Shown here piece after piece: positions 9,089 through 16,977 of a DNA stretch of 64,000 nucleotides. Position 1 is the stretch's first letter; each line of letters begins with the position of its first letter. A program made the position numbers and the translations under genes. Location of the stretch: NCBI GenBank assembly GCA_948440265.1, contig CAOJOK010000003.1, positions 78,483-142,482 of the forward strand, given 5' to 3'. A model generated the notes under the pieces. That model searched no databases, was not told the DNA's origin, and saw only the letters and a program-made list of their open reading frames with translations. The DNA comes from an uncultured Clostridia bacterium. Its GTDB lineage: Bacteria; Bacillota; Clostridia; Christensenellales; Pumilibacteraceae.

Positions 9089-9118
9089 ACAAACGGCGGC
9101 GTTTCGGGCATAAACGGA
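9089..9118 (-). promoter_or_regulatory. LytTR-type operator upstream of GH3 gene 1
   Basis: On the minus strand TCCGTTTAT, a 12-bp spacer, then GCCGTTTGT. The published LytTR consensus is two direct repeats of [TA][AC][CA]GTTN[AG][TG] with a 12-13 bp spacer; the first half matches 9 of 9 positions and the second 8 of 9. It ends 2 bp from the proposed -35 and starts just after the sensor gene, where its outer half touches the terminator hairpin. Confidence 0.75.
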
Positions 9119-9119
9119 A

Positions 9120-9143
9120 AAGGCTTCCCTTTCAGGAAGCCTT
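9120..9143. terminator. Terminator at the end of sensor gene 1
   Basis: AAGGCTTCC / GGAAGCCTT, nine perfect pairs around a six-base loop, followed by T-runs on both strands. The stop codon of the sensor kinase lies in the loop. It would separate regulator-sensor transcription from the GH3 gene, which then relies on its own LytTR-linked promoter. Confidence 0.8.
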
Positions 9144-10424
9144 TTTCACCGCTTCGGTAAACAGTACGTCGAGATTGAAATATTTGTCTTCATACCACAT
9201 TTTCAGCGTGCCGCCGTACTTTTCCGCGATATAGCGCATACTCTGCACGCCGTAACCGTGGTTTGCCCTGTCGCCTTTCGTCGTCAGCGGCAAGCCGTTT
9301 TCGAACCGCGGTTTCACGCTGCTGTAATTTTCCAAATGTATTATCAGAGATTCTCCGCAACGCCGCGTTTTCAGCGTTATCGTCCTGTTTTCTTCGCTTT
9401 CGCGCTCCGCGCACTCTATGGCGTTGTCTATCGCGTTGCCCAAAAGCGAATATAAGTCCGACGGCGAAAAGAAGTCGAGCGCGGCTCCGTCCGCCATACA
9501 GGTGAATTTTATTCCGTTTTTGCGGCAGCGCAGGTTTTTGTCCATAAGCAGTATGTCCAAAGGCTCGCTGCCCGTCCTTATCGCGCTGTCGTATATCTCC
9601 ACGCTCGTTTCCAGCTCTTTACGCAGTTTTTCGCGCTGTTTGCCGTCCTTTATCGCAAGCAGCATATCTATGTTCTTCTTTATGTCGTGGCACTTCATAT
9701 TTATCAAATCGATATTTTCTTTGCTTATGTCGTACTGCTCCCTGCTTCGTTTCAAAAGCTCTTCCAGCACTTCGTTTCTGTGTTTCAAGTCGTCTTCGCG
9801 GAAGAAGTTGAACTGCAGAAGGAGTGCGAGCGCGCCCGAAAATATCGCGTAAATCCGACAAATCACCACGCCCGGATAGGCATAGTTGAGCCACATAGAC
9901 AGCACCTGCGTGACGACCACGACGACCGCCGTCATCGCCAGCAGTTTGACGCTGTTCGTATTTACGAGATTGCTCTTTTTGACGCGCCTGCCGAAAAACG
10001 CCCAGCAGACGGCGTATATCGCCGCGAACGACAGAAAATACAGCAGCAGCGCAATCCACTGCGACGACTGCCACGCGGGCAGAAACGCCGTGCGCACGAT
10101 GAGCATTGTCGAAAAGGCAATATGCTCCACGGCATAGCCTGCCATTCCGCAGAACAGCGCGTCTTTCCAGGAGCAGTCGAACATAGCGTATATAAGCCCT
10201 ATCGACATAACGAGCAGGATTATATATTTAAACGACACCCATTTTAAAATCACCGTATACTCGTACGGGATAAAATAGTTTACGACCAAAAAGGCGGCGA
10301 CGAGCACTGCAAAGCGCAACCAAAAGTACCGTCTTTTTTTCAGATAGAATGCAAACAGCAATTCGGCGACCAGAAGCTGTAACGGAAAAAACTTGACAAT
10401 CGTATTTAAGATTTCGTACAGCAT
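9132..10424 (-). CDS. GHKL sensor histidine kinase of the AgrC/LytTR-partner type (cassette 1)
   Basis: 430 residues. The N-terminal ~200 residues form about six membrane helices with little outside loop, then a short coiled coil, the phospho-acceptor box MKCHDIKKNIDML (His near residue 245), an N box LGNAIDNAIE and a G box NHGYGVQSM. This is the GHKL/HATPase_c_5 class that pairs with LytTR regulators. Start ATG 10424 lies 1 bp past the regulator stop, so the pair is translationally coupled. The sensed signal is unknown; such sensors often read peptides, but the link to a glycosidase leaves a sugar or wall signal open. Paralogue of the sensor at 27557-28903. Confidence 0.93.
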   Translation of the reverse strand: MLYEILNTIVKFFPLQLLVAELLFAFYLKKRRYFWLRFAVLVAAFLVVNYFIPYEYTVILKWVSFKYIILLVMSIGLIYAMFDCSWKDALFCGMAGYAVEHIAFSTMLIVRTAFLPAWQSSQWIALLLYFLSFAAIYAVCWAFFGRRVKKSNLVNTNSVKLLAMTAVVVVVTQVLSMWLNYAYPGVVICRIYAIFSGALALLLQFNFFREDDLKHRNEVLEELLKRSREQYDISKENIDLINMKCHDIKKNIDMLLAIKDGKQREKLRKELETSVEIYDSAIRTGSEPLDILLMDKNLRCRKNGIKFTCMADGAALDFFSPSDLYSLLGNAIDNAIECAERESEENRTITLKTRRCGESLIIHLENYSSVKPRFENGLPLTTKGDRANHGYGVQSMRYIAEKYGGTLKMWYEDKYFNLDVLFTEAVKKAS

Positions 10425-10425
10425 A

Positions 10426-11148
10426 TCAGGACTTCCTCGAAAGTATGTTCATATACTCGTCCACGAATTCCTTTCTTCTGCGGCGGGACAGCGGAAGCTC
10501 TATGTCCGACAGGAAAACGGAGTTCTGCGTTATCTTCGTTATGTGTTCGGCGTTGACCAAAATTCCGCTGACGCAACGCAGAAAGCCGTACGGTTTCAGT
10601 TTTTCTTCCAGCGTACTCATAACGCCGCGCTCGCCGTACTTCTGCGCCGCGGTGTGATAAGTAAGGTAATGCCCCGAGCACTCCACATAATAAATATCCG
10701 ACGTATTCAGTTTGGCTATGCCGTCCGACGTCTTTATTATAAGCGTCTGCGTCGTTCTGGCTTCCGCCTTTTTTACGGCGCGTTCGAACTTCAATTTGAA
10801 CGTCGAATAGTCTATCGGCTTGACGATGAAATCGAGCGCGGACACTTCATAGCCCTTTATCGCGTACTGCGACAGATTGGTGCAGAAAATTATGCAGGCG
10901 TTTTTGTCGCTTTCGTACAGCGCTTTCGCCGTGTCCATTCCCGAAAGCACGGGCATATCTATGTCCATAAACACAATGTCCCAGCCTGCTTTGAGCTCCG
11001 ACAGAAATTTCAGTCCCGTTTCGAACACGCTGACGCGGCACTTCAAAAGACCGCCTTCCTGCGAATTTTCATAGCGCGACACATACTCCTTCAATTTGTC
11101 GGAATATTCCCTATCGTCCTCCACTATCGCTATTTTCAATTCTCTCAT
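10426..11148 (-). CDS. LytTR-family response regulator (cassette 1)
   Basis: 240 residues: receiver domain with WDIVFMDIDMPVLSG (phospho-Asp near residue 60) and the conserved FCTN/K switch residues, then a LytTR DNA-binding domain from about residue 140, with YYVECSGHYLTYHT and ERGVMSTLEEKL. Expected to bind the direct-repeat site ahead of GH3 gene 1. ATG 11148 has GGGAGAGATT. First gene of the regulator-sensor operon. Confidence 0.94.
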   Translation of the reverse strand: MRELKIAIVEDDREYSDKLKEYVSRYENSQEGGLLKCRVSVFETGLKFLSELKAGWDIVFMDIDMPVLSGMDTAKALYESDKNACIIFCTNLSQYAIKGYEVSALDFIVKPIDYSTFKLKFERAVKKAEARTTQTLIIKTSDGIAKLNTSDIYYVECSGHYLTYHTAAQKYGERGVMSTLEEKLKPYGFLRCVSGILVNAEHITKITQNSVFLSDIELPLSRRRRKEFVDEYMNILSRKS

Positions 11149-11191
11149 AATCTCTCCCTGCGAAAGTTTTTTCCCTCAAAAAACCTTTATA

Positions 11192-11220
11192 ACTATATCA
11201 CATATTTTTCGTCTTGTCAA
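11192..11220 (-). promoter_or_regulatory. Promoter of regulator-sensor operon 1
   Basis: TTGACA (11215-11220), 17 bp, TATAGT (11192-11197), then a 43-bp leader. I see no LytTR repeat here, so autoregulation is not supported. Confidence 0.85.
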
Positions 11221-11249
11221 GAGCGGACAAAAAATCGGGAGTAAAAACA

Positions 11250-11642
11250 GGAAAAGGATAAACGACTGCGTGCAGAAAGAGAGCGCGTGAAAGGCGCGAA
11301 AGTTCTGAAACGAGAAAGAAAAGGGAAATGAGAATTTAGAAAGAGTTTGTAATCGTTCTGATGCAGGGGATTTCTCCGCTTCGCGCGCTTTAAGGCGCGC
11401 TTCGGTCGAAATGACATTGGAGAGAATGGGTCGAAATGGGAATTAAGAAAGTGCGCGCTTGATTGAAAAGGATAAACGACTGCGTGCAGAAAAAGAGCGC
11501 GTGAAAGGCACGAAAGCCCTGACGGCACAGAAGCAAGCAGTTCAAGGAAAACGAGTTTCCGCGACGGGGAGTTTACTTTGCGTAAATGACCCGAGCGGAA
11601 ACGACGTTTGACGCCGAAATGCGCCGCTTATGTGCCGTCAGA
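11250..11642. repeat. Dispersed repeat block B between regulator 1 and prfA
   Basis: Type I hairpin at 11360-11415 (arms GCGCGC/GCGCGC) and one type II unit at 11519-11642. In the unit TTTCCGC pairs with GCGGAAA, CGGG with CCCG and TTTAC with GTAAA. Two copies of a loosely conserved filler (GATAAACGACTGCGTGCAGAAA) lie at 11258 and 11471. The right end runs into prfA: the last codons and TAA stop of prfA are inside the repeat. No gene seen in the ~480 bp gap. Confidence 0.9.
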
Positions 11643-12701
11643 GTTGAGCTTTGCGGTCTGGTCGGCAATACGCAAAGCCTCGGTCATATCGCCGATATCG
11701 CCGTTTAAGAAGGCGTCGAGAGAGTGCAGGGTCAAGCCTATTCTGTGGTCGGTCACTCTGCCCTGCGGAAAGTTGTAGGTGCGGATACGCTCGCTTCTGT
11801 CGCCCGTGCCGACCTGACTTCTTCTGCCCGACGCGTACTTTTCTTCCGCTTCGCGCTTCATCAAGTCGTACAGCTTGCTTTTGAGCACGCGCATTGCCTT
11901 TTCCCTGTTCTTTATCTGGCTTCTTTCGTCCTGACACTGCACGACTATGCCCGTCGGCAGGTGGGTCATTCTCACCGCGCTGTCCGTCTTATTGACGTGC
12001 TGTCCGCCCGCGCCGCCGCTTCTGTAAGTGTCTATCTTCAAGTCCTTTTCGTTTATCTGAACGTTCACGTCTTCCACCTGCGGCAGTACGGCGACGGTCA
12101 CGGTGGACGTATGGATTCTGCCCTGCGTTTCCGTTTCGGGCACGCGCTGTACGCGGTGAACTCCGCTTTCGAATTTGAGCTTGCTGTACACGTTTTCGCC
12201 GCTTATGGAAAACACCGCTTCTTTCACGCCGCCGAGTTCGGTTTCGTTTACGTCGATATCTTCCACCTTCCAGCGGTTGGACTGTGCGAACATCTTATAC
12301 ATACGCATAAGCTCGGCGGCAAAAAGCGCCGCTTCGTCGCCGCCCGCGCCGCCGCGGATTTCCATTATTATATCCTTATTGTCGTCGGGGTCGGCAGGCA
12401 GAAGCAGTATTTTCAGTTCGTTTTCCTTTCTTGCGACCTCGTCTTTTTTCTCGGCTTCTTCTTCTTCCGCGAGCATTCTCATTTCGGGGTCGGTTTCGCT
12501 TGCCATTATTTCGCGCGCCTGCTTTAAGTCGTCTTCCGCCTTTTTCAGGCTTTCGTAAGTCTGCACTATCTGTTCCAGCGACTTCTGCTCTTTGACTATT
12601 TTCGTCCACGCCGAGACGTCCGCGATTACTTTGGGGTCCACCGCCTGCGCCGACAGTTCTTCATAGCGTTTGACTACGCTTTCCAATTTCTGTGTGTTCA
12701 C
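11628..12701 (-). CDS. prfA: Peptide chain release factor 1
   Basis: Reads UAA and UAG stop codons and triggers peptide release. 357 residues, normal length. It has the GGQ motif within RSGGAGGQHVNKTDSAVR and the PxT-type anticodon region of RF1. Start is GTG 12701, which overlaps the end of the DUF1385-prmC gene by 4 bp, so the factor and its modifying methylase are coupled. The C-terminus (...SDGT, stop TAA) is encoded by the invading end of repeat block B, so the last few residues are probably not ancestral. Confidence 0.97.
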   Translation of the reverse strand: MNTQKLESVVKRYEELSAQAVDPKVIADVSAWTKIVKEQKSLEQIVQTYESLKKAEDDLKQAREIMASETDPEMRMLAEEEEAEKKDEVARKENELKILLLPADPDDNKDIIMEIRGGAGGDEAALFAAELMRMYKMFAQSNRWKVEDIDVNETELGGVKEAVFSISGENVYSKLKFESGVHRVQRVPETETQGRIHTSTVTVAVLPQVEDVNVQINEKDLKIDTYRSGGAGGQHVNKTDSAVRMTHLPTGIVVQCQDERSQIKNREKAMRVLKSKLYDLMKREAEEKYASGRRSQVGTGDRSERIRTYNFPQGRVTDHRIGLTLHSLDAFLNGDIGDMTEALRIADQTAKLNSDGT

Positions 12702-14509
12702 TCTTGTTTCTCTCCGATTTGATTGTTTTCGCCGCCCTTATAGCCCGTGCATATCAAAAAGCGGTCCAGACCCGAATAGTCCTTTTCCACAGCCGCGCTT
12801 TCGAACATATCCTTAAATATTTCGTATACGCCGCCGCCTATATCATAGCCGATTTCGGCGAACAGCGCGCCGCCGTCTTTCAGCGATTTATTCAAGCCGT
12901 CCGCTATCCTGCGATAGAATTTCAAGCCGTCTTCTCCGCCGTCGAGCGCAATCTTCGGTTCGCATTTCACTTCTTTCGGCAGCGACAGCATATCGCCCGA
13001 CTTTATATACGGCGGATTGGTCACGATTACGTCGAACTTACCTTCTATATTTTCCAGCATATCGCTCTTTACGACTTTGACGCCGAGTTTATCCAGATTC
13101 TCTCTCGCGATTTTGATTGCCGTATCGTCCGCGTCGGAAGCGATAACGTCTGCGCCGCTATTTTTCAGTGCGGCGGCGATACAGCCGCTTCCCGTGCACA
13201 AATCCAGCATTTTAAGCGGTCTGCCGTCTGCGTACTTTACAGCGCGCTCTACGAGCAGTTCGGTTTCCGGTCTCGGGCAGAGCACGCCCCTTTTCACTAT
13301 TATATCCACGCCGTAAAACTCCGTATGCCCGAGCACATAGTCGAGCGGCTCTCCGTCGCACCTGCGCGCGACCATTGTTTTGAGTTTTCGGCAATCGTCC
13401 GCGGAAAGTTTGGTTACCTTAAAGAGCTGTTCCCTTTTGAGTCCGAGGATATCCGCAAGAATATAGTCGAACTCTTTTGAGTCGATATTTGCCGCCGACA
13501 GTTTTTCCGTCAGCTCCGCCTTGACTTCTTCGAACGGCTGTTCGAAAAATTTGACTTCCCGTATCTCGGGGTTTTCGTCCATTTCCAGCACGGCGAGAAA
13601 GCTCTTTAACGCCACTTCCGCCATACCGTCGTCGGGCGGATAGGTCGTCAGTCTTTGCAGAGCCAGCCCCGGCGCGCGCAGGATATTGACGAACGCGTTG
13701 TCGGGCAGCCACGCCAAAAAGCGAAGCACTTCGTACGACACGCCTGCGACTATCGGCAAGAGTGCCAGCCGCACGCCCATTCTGATAAACGCGTTGCTCA
13801 TAATTTCCAGACCCGTGAGCGACAGCAGCCAATTGGTCAGCGCAAAAGTCAATATGCTTATTATCACCACCAAAAACAGAAAGGTCGTTCCGCAGCGGTT
13901 GTGGCGCGTCGAGCATTTCTGCACGTTCTCCACCGTCATCTCCATTCCCTTTTCATAGCAGTTGATTGTTCTGTGCTCGGCGCCGTGGTACATAAACGTG
14001 CGGCGGATGTCCTTCATACGCGACACGAGCAGAAGATAGCCTATAAACAGCAATATTCTTATTCCGCCCTCTATGAGTCCCGAAACGAGCGGCGTAAGTT
14101 TGACCGCCCTTTCTATGAGCGACGTCAAAAATGACGGCAGGAGTATGAACAGTCCGACGGCAAGGACCACGCCGAGAAACGCGGCGAAAAACATTGCTCC
14201 GCCGCCGGGGGTTTCGTCTTCTTCGCCGCTGACCTTTGCCGACGCAAACAGCGCTTTCATTCCGCCGACCAGGCTTATGACAAAGGACACCACGCCGCGC
14301 AGAATCGGAACGCGTCTATACCAGCCGCCCTTCGAGGGCAGTCTGCGCGTCTGCAGAGCCACGCCGCCGTCGGGCGTTCTGACCGCCATTGCTTCCGCCG
14401 TCCTTCCGCGCATAAGCACGCCTTCCATAAGCGCCTGTCCGCCTATCAGCGTCTTTTTTACGCGCTTTTCCTTTTTGCCGTTTTTCTTTTTTTCTTTACG
14501 CTCTTTCAA
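12698..14509 (-). CDS. prmC: DUF1385 membrane protein fused to PrmC release-factor glutamine methyltransferase
   Basis: 603 residues with two parts. Residues 1 to about 310 are DUF1385: GGQALMEGVLMRG signature, several membrane helices and a YHGAEHRTINCYE motif. Residues from about 315 are PrmC: an N-terminal helical domain, the DLCTGSGCIAAAL SAM site and NPPYIKSGD, the catalytic motif that methylates the Gln of the GGQ loop in RF1. Start TTG 14509 has GGAG at 11 bp. DUF1385 and prmC are usually neighbours in Clostridia; here they share one reading frame with no internal start needed. DUF1385 function is unknown. Confidence 0.9.
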   Translation of the reverse strand: MKERKEKKKNGKKEKRVKKTLIGGQALMEGVLMRGRTAEAMAVRTPDGGVALQTRRLPSKGGWYRRVPILRGVVSFVISLVGGMKALFASAKVSGEEDETPGGGAMFFAAFLGVVLAVGLFILLPSFLTSLIERAVKLTPLVSGLIEGGIRILLFIGYLLLVSRMKDIRRTFMYHGAEHRTINCYEKGMEMTVENVQKCSTRHNRCGTTFLFLVVIISILTFALTNWLLSLTGLEIMSNAFIRMGVRLALLPIVAGVSYEVLRFLAWLPDNAFVNILRAPGLALQRLTTYPPDDGMAEVALKSFLAVLEMDENPEIREVKFFEQPFEEVKAELTEKLSAANIDSKEFDYILADILGLKREQLFKVTKLSADDCRKLKTMVARRCDGEPLDYVLGHTEFYGVDIIVKRGVLCPRPETELLVERAVKYADGRPLKMLDLCTGSGCIAAALKNSGADVIASDADDTAIKIARENLDKLGVKVVKSDMLENIEGKFDVIVTNPPYIKSGDMLSLPKEVKCEPKIALDGGEDGLKFYRRIADGLNKSLKDGGALFAEIGYDIGGGVYEIFKDMFESAAVEKDYSGLDRFLICTGYKGGENNQIGEKQE

Positions 14510-14548
14510 TCGCCGTTTTTACTCCGTTTTTTATTTCGGATAAAAAAA

Positions 14549-14594
14549 GAACCGCCCTTTCAATAGTCAAAAGACTGCCGAGAAAAAACGGTTC
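14549..14594 (-). terminator. Terminator after rpmE
   Basis: Minus-strand GAACCG...CGGTTC stem with an inner AGTC/GACT helix, followed by a seven-T run (14542-14548). Confidence 0.75.
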
Positions 14595-14610
14595 CTTATT
14601 TTCGAATAAC

Positions 14611-14823
14611 CTACTTCTGTTTATTGCCGTAACGCTTGTTGAACTTATCGATTCTTCCGCCGCTGTCGACGTGTTTCTGTTTGCCCGTATAGAACGGATG
14701 GCATTTGCTGCAAACGTCTACTTTCAATACGTCGCCTTTCTTCGTCGTGCCTGTTACAAACTCGGCTCCGCACGCGCAGACGGCTTTTACTTCGTGATAA
14801 TCGGGATGTATATCTTGTTTCAC
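14611..14823 (-). CDS. rpmE: 50S ribosomal protein L31, zinc-binding form
   Basis: 70 residues from GTG 14823, starting (M)[12 protein letters not shown] prefer this GTG, 9 bp after AGGAGG, over the upstream TTG at 14832, which would touch the ribosome site. CACG...CSKC keeps the four-cysteine zinc ribbon of the C+ type of L31. The C-terminal IDKFNKRYG is typical. It is transcribed from its own promoter, downstream of dnaA. Confidence 0.95.
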   Translation of the reverse strand: MKQDIHPDYHEVKAVCACGAEFVTGTTKKGDVLKVDVCSKCHPFYTGKQKHVDSGGRIDKFNKRYGNKQK

Positions 14824-14853
14824 GGTTTTCAACCTCCTAACTCAATCTTCGCT

Positions 14854-14883
14854 ATTATATCAGTCTTTTTATATGTTTGTCAA
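14854..14883 (-). promoter_or_regulatory. Promoter of rpmE
   Basis: TTGACA (14878-14883), 18 bp, TATAAT (14854-14859) on the minus strand. Confidence 0.85.
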
Positions 14884-14923
14884 GCGAATGTGCCATATTC
14901 CGCCGTAAATTTTACTTTGCGGC

Positions 14924-16276
14924 TTACTGTCTTTTCACCAGATTACGTATGTCCTGCGCCGCCGTTTTCAGGCGCTGGACGCTGGACACCTTTTCGCCCA
15001 TTTTGTCGCGCGCGTGCATTACCGTGGTGTGGTCCCTGCCGCCGAACATATTGCCTATCGTCGCAAGCGGCAAATCCAGCATATCGGTTATCAGGTATAT
15101 GCACAGCTGTCTGGGCTCTACGATTTCCTTATTCTTTTTCTTGCCCGTCAAATCTTCTTTCGATACCTTGAAATATTTGCAGGTCGCGTCCACGATGTCG
15201 TCCGCCGTTATGCTCTCGCTCTCGTCCTTGCCGCCGTAATCTTTAAGCGCTTCCTTGACGAGCTCCACCGTCGGCGGCTTTTCCGACAGCATAGAAAGGA
15301 ATATGACCTTGTTCAGCAGGCTTTCCATTTCGCGGATGTTTTTGTCCGATTTTTCCGCCATATACGTCAAAACGTCCATAGGCAGTATGTGCTTGTCGAG
15401 CTGTGCCTTTTTCTGCAATATGGCTATTCTGGTTTCCAGGTCGGGCGGCTGAATATCCGCAATCATACCCCACTCGAAACGAGAGCGCAGGCGCTCTTCC
15501 AAATCGGGTATCTCTTTCGGCGGTCTGTCCGACGTCATAATCAGCTGTTTGTTCGACTGGTACAGGTCGTTGAACGTGTGGAACATTTCTTCCTGCGTGG
15601 CTTCCTTGCCCGCAATGAACTGTATGTCGTCTATCATAAGCACGTCCGCGCTTCTGTATTTGTCGCGGAAGAAATTGCTTGTGCCCTTCGTCGCGCGAAT
15701 GGACGCGATGAACTCGTTTACGAACTTCTCGCTGGAAACGTACAGCACTTTAAGGTCCGGTCTTGTGGCGCGCAGATAGTTGCCTATCGCGTGCATTATA
15801 TGCGTCTTGCCAAGACCCACGCCGCCGTATACGAACAGCGGATTGTATCTCTGACCCGGCTCTTCCGACACCGCTCTCGCCGCCGCGTACACAAACTGGT
15901 TGGACTTGCCGACGACGAAATTTTCGAAGTTGTACTTCGGGTTTATGACCATTGCGTCCATACGGTGCTGCGGCTCTTTTTCGTCCACGACCTCGGTTTC
16001 CGTCTGGTTTTCGTACTTCTCTTTTTCGCTCGGTTCTATTATTTCGAACTCCGTCAAAAGCGGGTTTATGCCGCTCATAATGCTCATTATCAGCGGACGG
16101 TAATGCGAGTCGATAAAATCCTTGTTCGGCTTGCTCGGGGCGAGCAGAATGAGTTTGGAGCCGTTTATCGTGACGGGTTCCAAACGCGTTATCCAAACGT
16201 CGAAGTCCACGATGCTCAAAACCGTCTCCAATTTGCCGAGCATCTGCTCCCATATCTCTGCGGCGTTACTGCTCAT
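14924..16276 (-). CDS. dnaA: Chromosomal replication initiator DnaA
   Basis: 450 residues, standard four-domain architecture. N-terminal domain I begins SSNAAEIWEQML; domain III has the Walker A site GGVGLGKTHIMHAIG and Walker B VLMIDDIQF; domain IV ends with the DnaA-box reading helix ...MFGGRDHTTVMHARDKM. ATG 16276 follows AAGGAG inside the end of the tetR gene (11-bp overlap). The surroundings are odd: no dnaN, rpmH, recF or gyrB, and I found no DnaA-box cluster in the flanking spaces. So this looks like dnaA moved away from oriC, under control of the tetR promoter. Confidence 0.97.
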   Translation of the reverse strand: MSSNAAEIWEQMLGKLETVLSIVDFDVWITRLEPVTINGSKLILLAPSKPNKDFIDSHYRPLIMSIMSGINPLLTEFEIIEPSEKEKYENQTETEVVDEKEPQHRMDAMVINPKYNFENFVVGKSNQFVYAAARAVSEEPGQRYNPLFVYGGVGLGKTHIMHAIGNYLRATRPDLKVLYVSSEKFVNEFIASIRATKGTSNFFRDKYRSADVLMIDDIQFIAGKEATQEEMFHTFNDLYQSNKQLIMTSDRPPKEIPDLEERLRSRFEWGMIADIQPPDLETRIAILQKKAQLDKHILPMDVLTYMAEKSDKNIREMESLLNKVIFLSMLSEKPPTVELVKEALKDYGGKDESESITADDIVDATCKYFKVSKEDLTGKKKNKEIVEPRQLCIYLITDMLDLPLATIGNMFGGRDHTTVMHARDKMGEKVSSVQRLKTAAQDIRNLVKRQ

Positions 16277-16856
16277 TCGGTTCTCCTTTTATGCGCTGTT
16301 CGATGTCCGCGAAGTAAAACAAAAGCAGTCTTTCCAGCAGGGCTTCCTTTTCTTCTTTCGACATATCCTTACGCAGTACGTCGAACACGGACGTTATGAA
16401 AGAACGCACGACGGTGTGGCAGAAAAGCAGGTCGCTCTCGCTCGGGTTTTCGAAAAAGTTTTTGAGCAGCTGTGCGTCGCACTTGTCGATGAGCTTATCG
16501 AAAAAGTCTTCGTATCTCGTGGAGGCGCACTTGTCGACGAGTATCAAAATGTCTTCGCCGTACTTTTCGAACAGCTCCGAAAGCTTGCCCGTCAAAAGGC
16601 GCGCGCTGTTTTTCGCGTCTCTGTCCGACGTGGAAAAAAGCTCGTCTATAATCTTGGGGACCTGCGTATAAGCCGGTTTGACTATCGCCGTCAAAAGACC
16701 CATTTTGCCGTCGTAATAGCGGTACAGGTTGCCGACGGGCACGCCTGCGTTTGCCGCGATTACGCTTATGTTGCCGCCGCGGTAGCCCTTTTCGAAGTAT
16801 TCCTTTCTGCCTGCCGCAAGTATCTTTTCGTTGATTTCTTTCTTCTTGTACTGCAT
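16266..16856 (-). CDS. TetR/AcrR-family transcriptional regulator overlapping dnaA
   Basis: 196 residues. The N-terminal helix-turn-helix is clear (NEKILAAGRKEYFEKGYRGGNISVIAANAGVPVGNLYRYYDGK); the C-terminal domain is a helical ligand/dimer domain with no recognisable ligand class. Its stop lies 11 bp inside dnaA, so dnaA is likely translated from the same mRNA. Whether it represses its own promoter, and so tunes DnaA, is an inference from context. Confidence 0.9.
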   Translation of the reverse strand: MQYKKKEINEKILAAGRKEYFEKGYRGGNISVIAANAGVPVGNLYRYYDGKMGLLTAIVKPAYTQVPKIIDELFSTSDRDAKNSARLLTGKLSELFEKYGEDILILVDKCASTRYEDFFDKLIDKCDAQLLKNFFENPSESDLLFCHTVVRSFITSVFDVLRKDMSKEEKEALLERLLLFYFADIEQRIKGEPNEQ

Positions 16857-16937
16857 AGGATTATGTATTCTCCCGTCTGAATTTTTTCTTTGTATTTATT
16901 CGCCAAAAGCGAATATAAAAATAAAATCGGGACTTTC

Positions 16938-16966
16938 AGTATAGCAAATACCGCCTTAAAAGTCAA
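16938..16966 (-). promoter_or_regulatory. Promoter of tetR-dnaA
   Basis: TTGACT (16961-16966), 17 bp, TATACT (16938-16943), extended by TGC. The leader of ~75 bp contains TTCGCcaaaaGCGAA (16899-16914), a short palindrome that could be an operator for the TetR protein. Confidence 0.75.
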
Positions 16967-16977
16967 GCGGCTTTCGG

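Noticed and set aside
15014..16399. 461-codon plus-strand frame over dnaA
   Set aside because: Antisense shadow; dnaA is certain and the plus frame has no motif or ribosome site.
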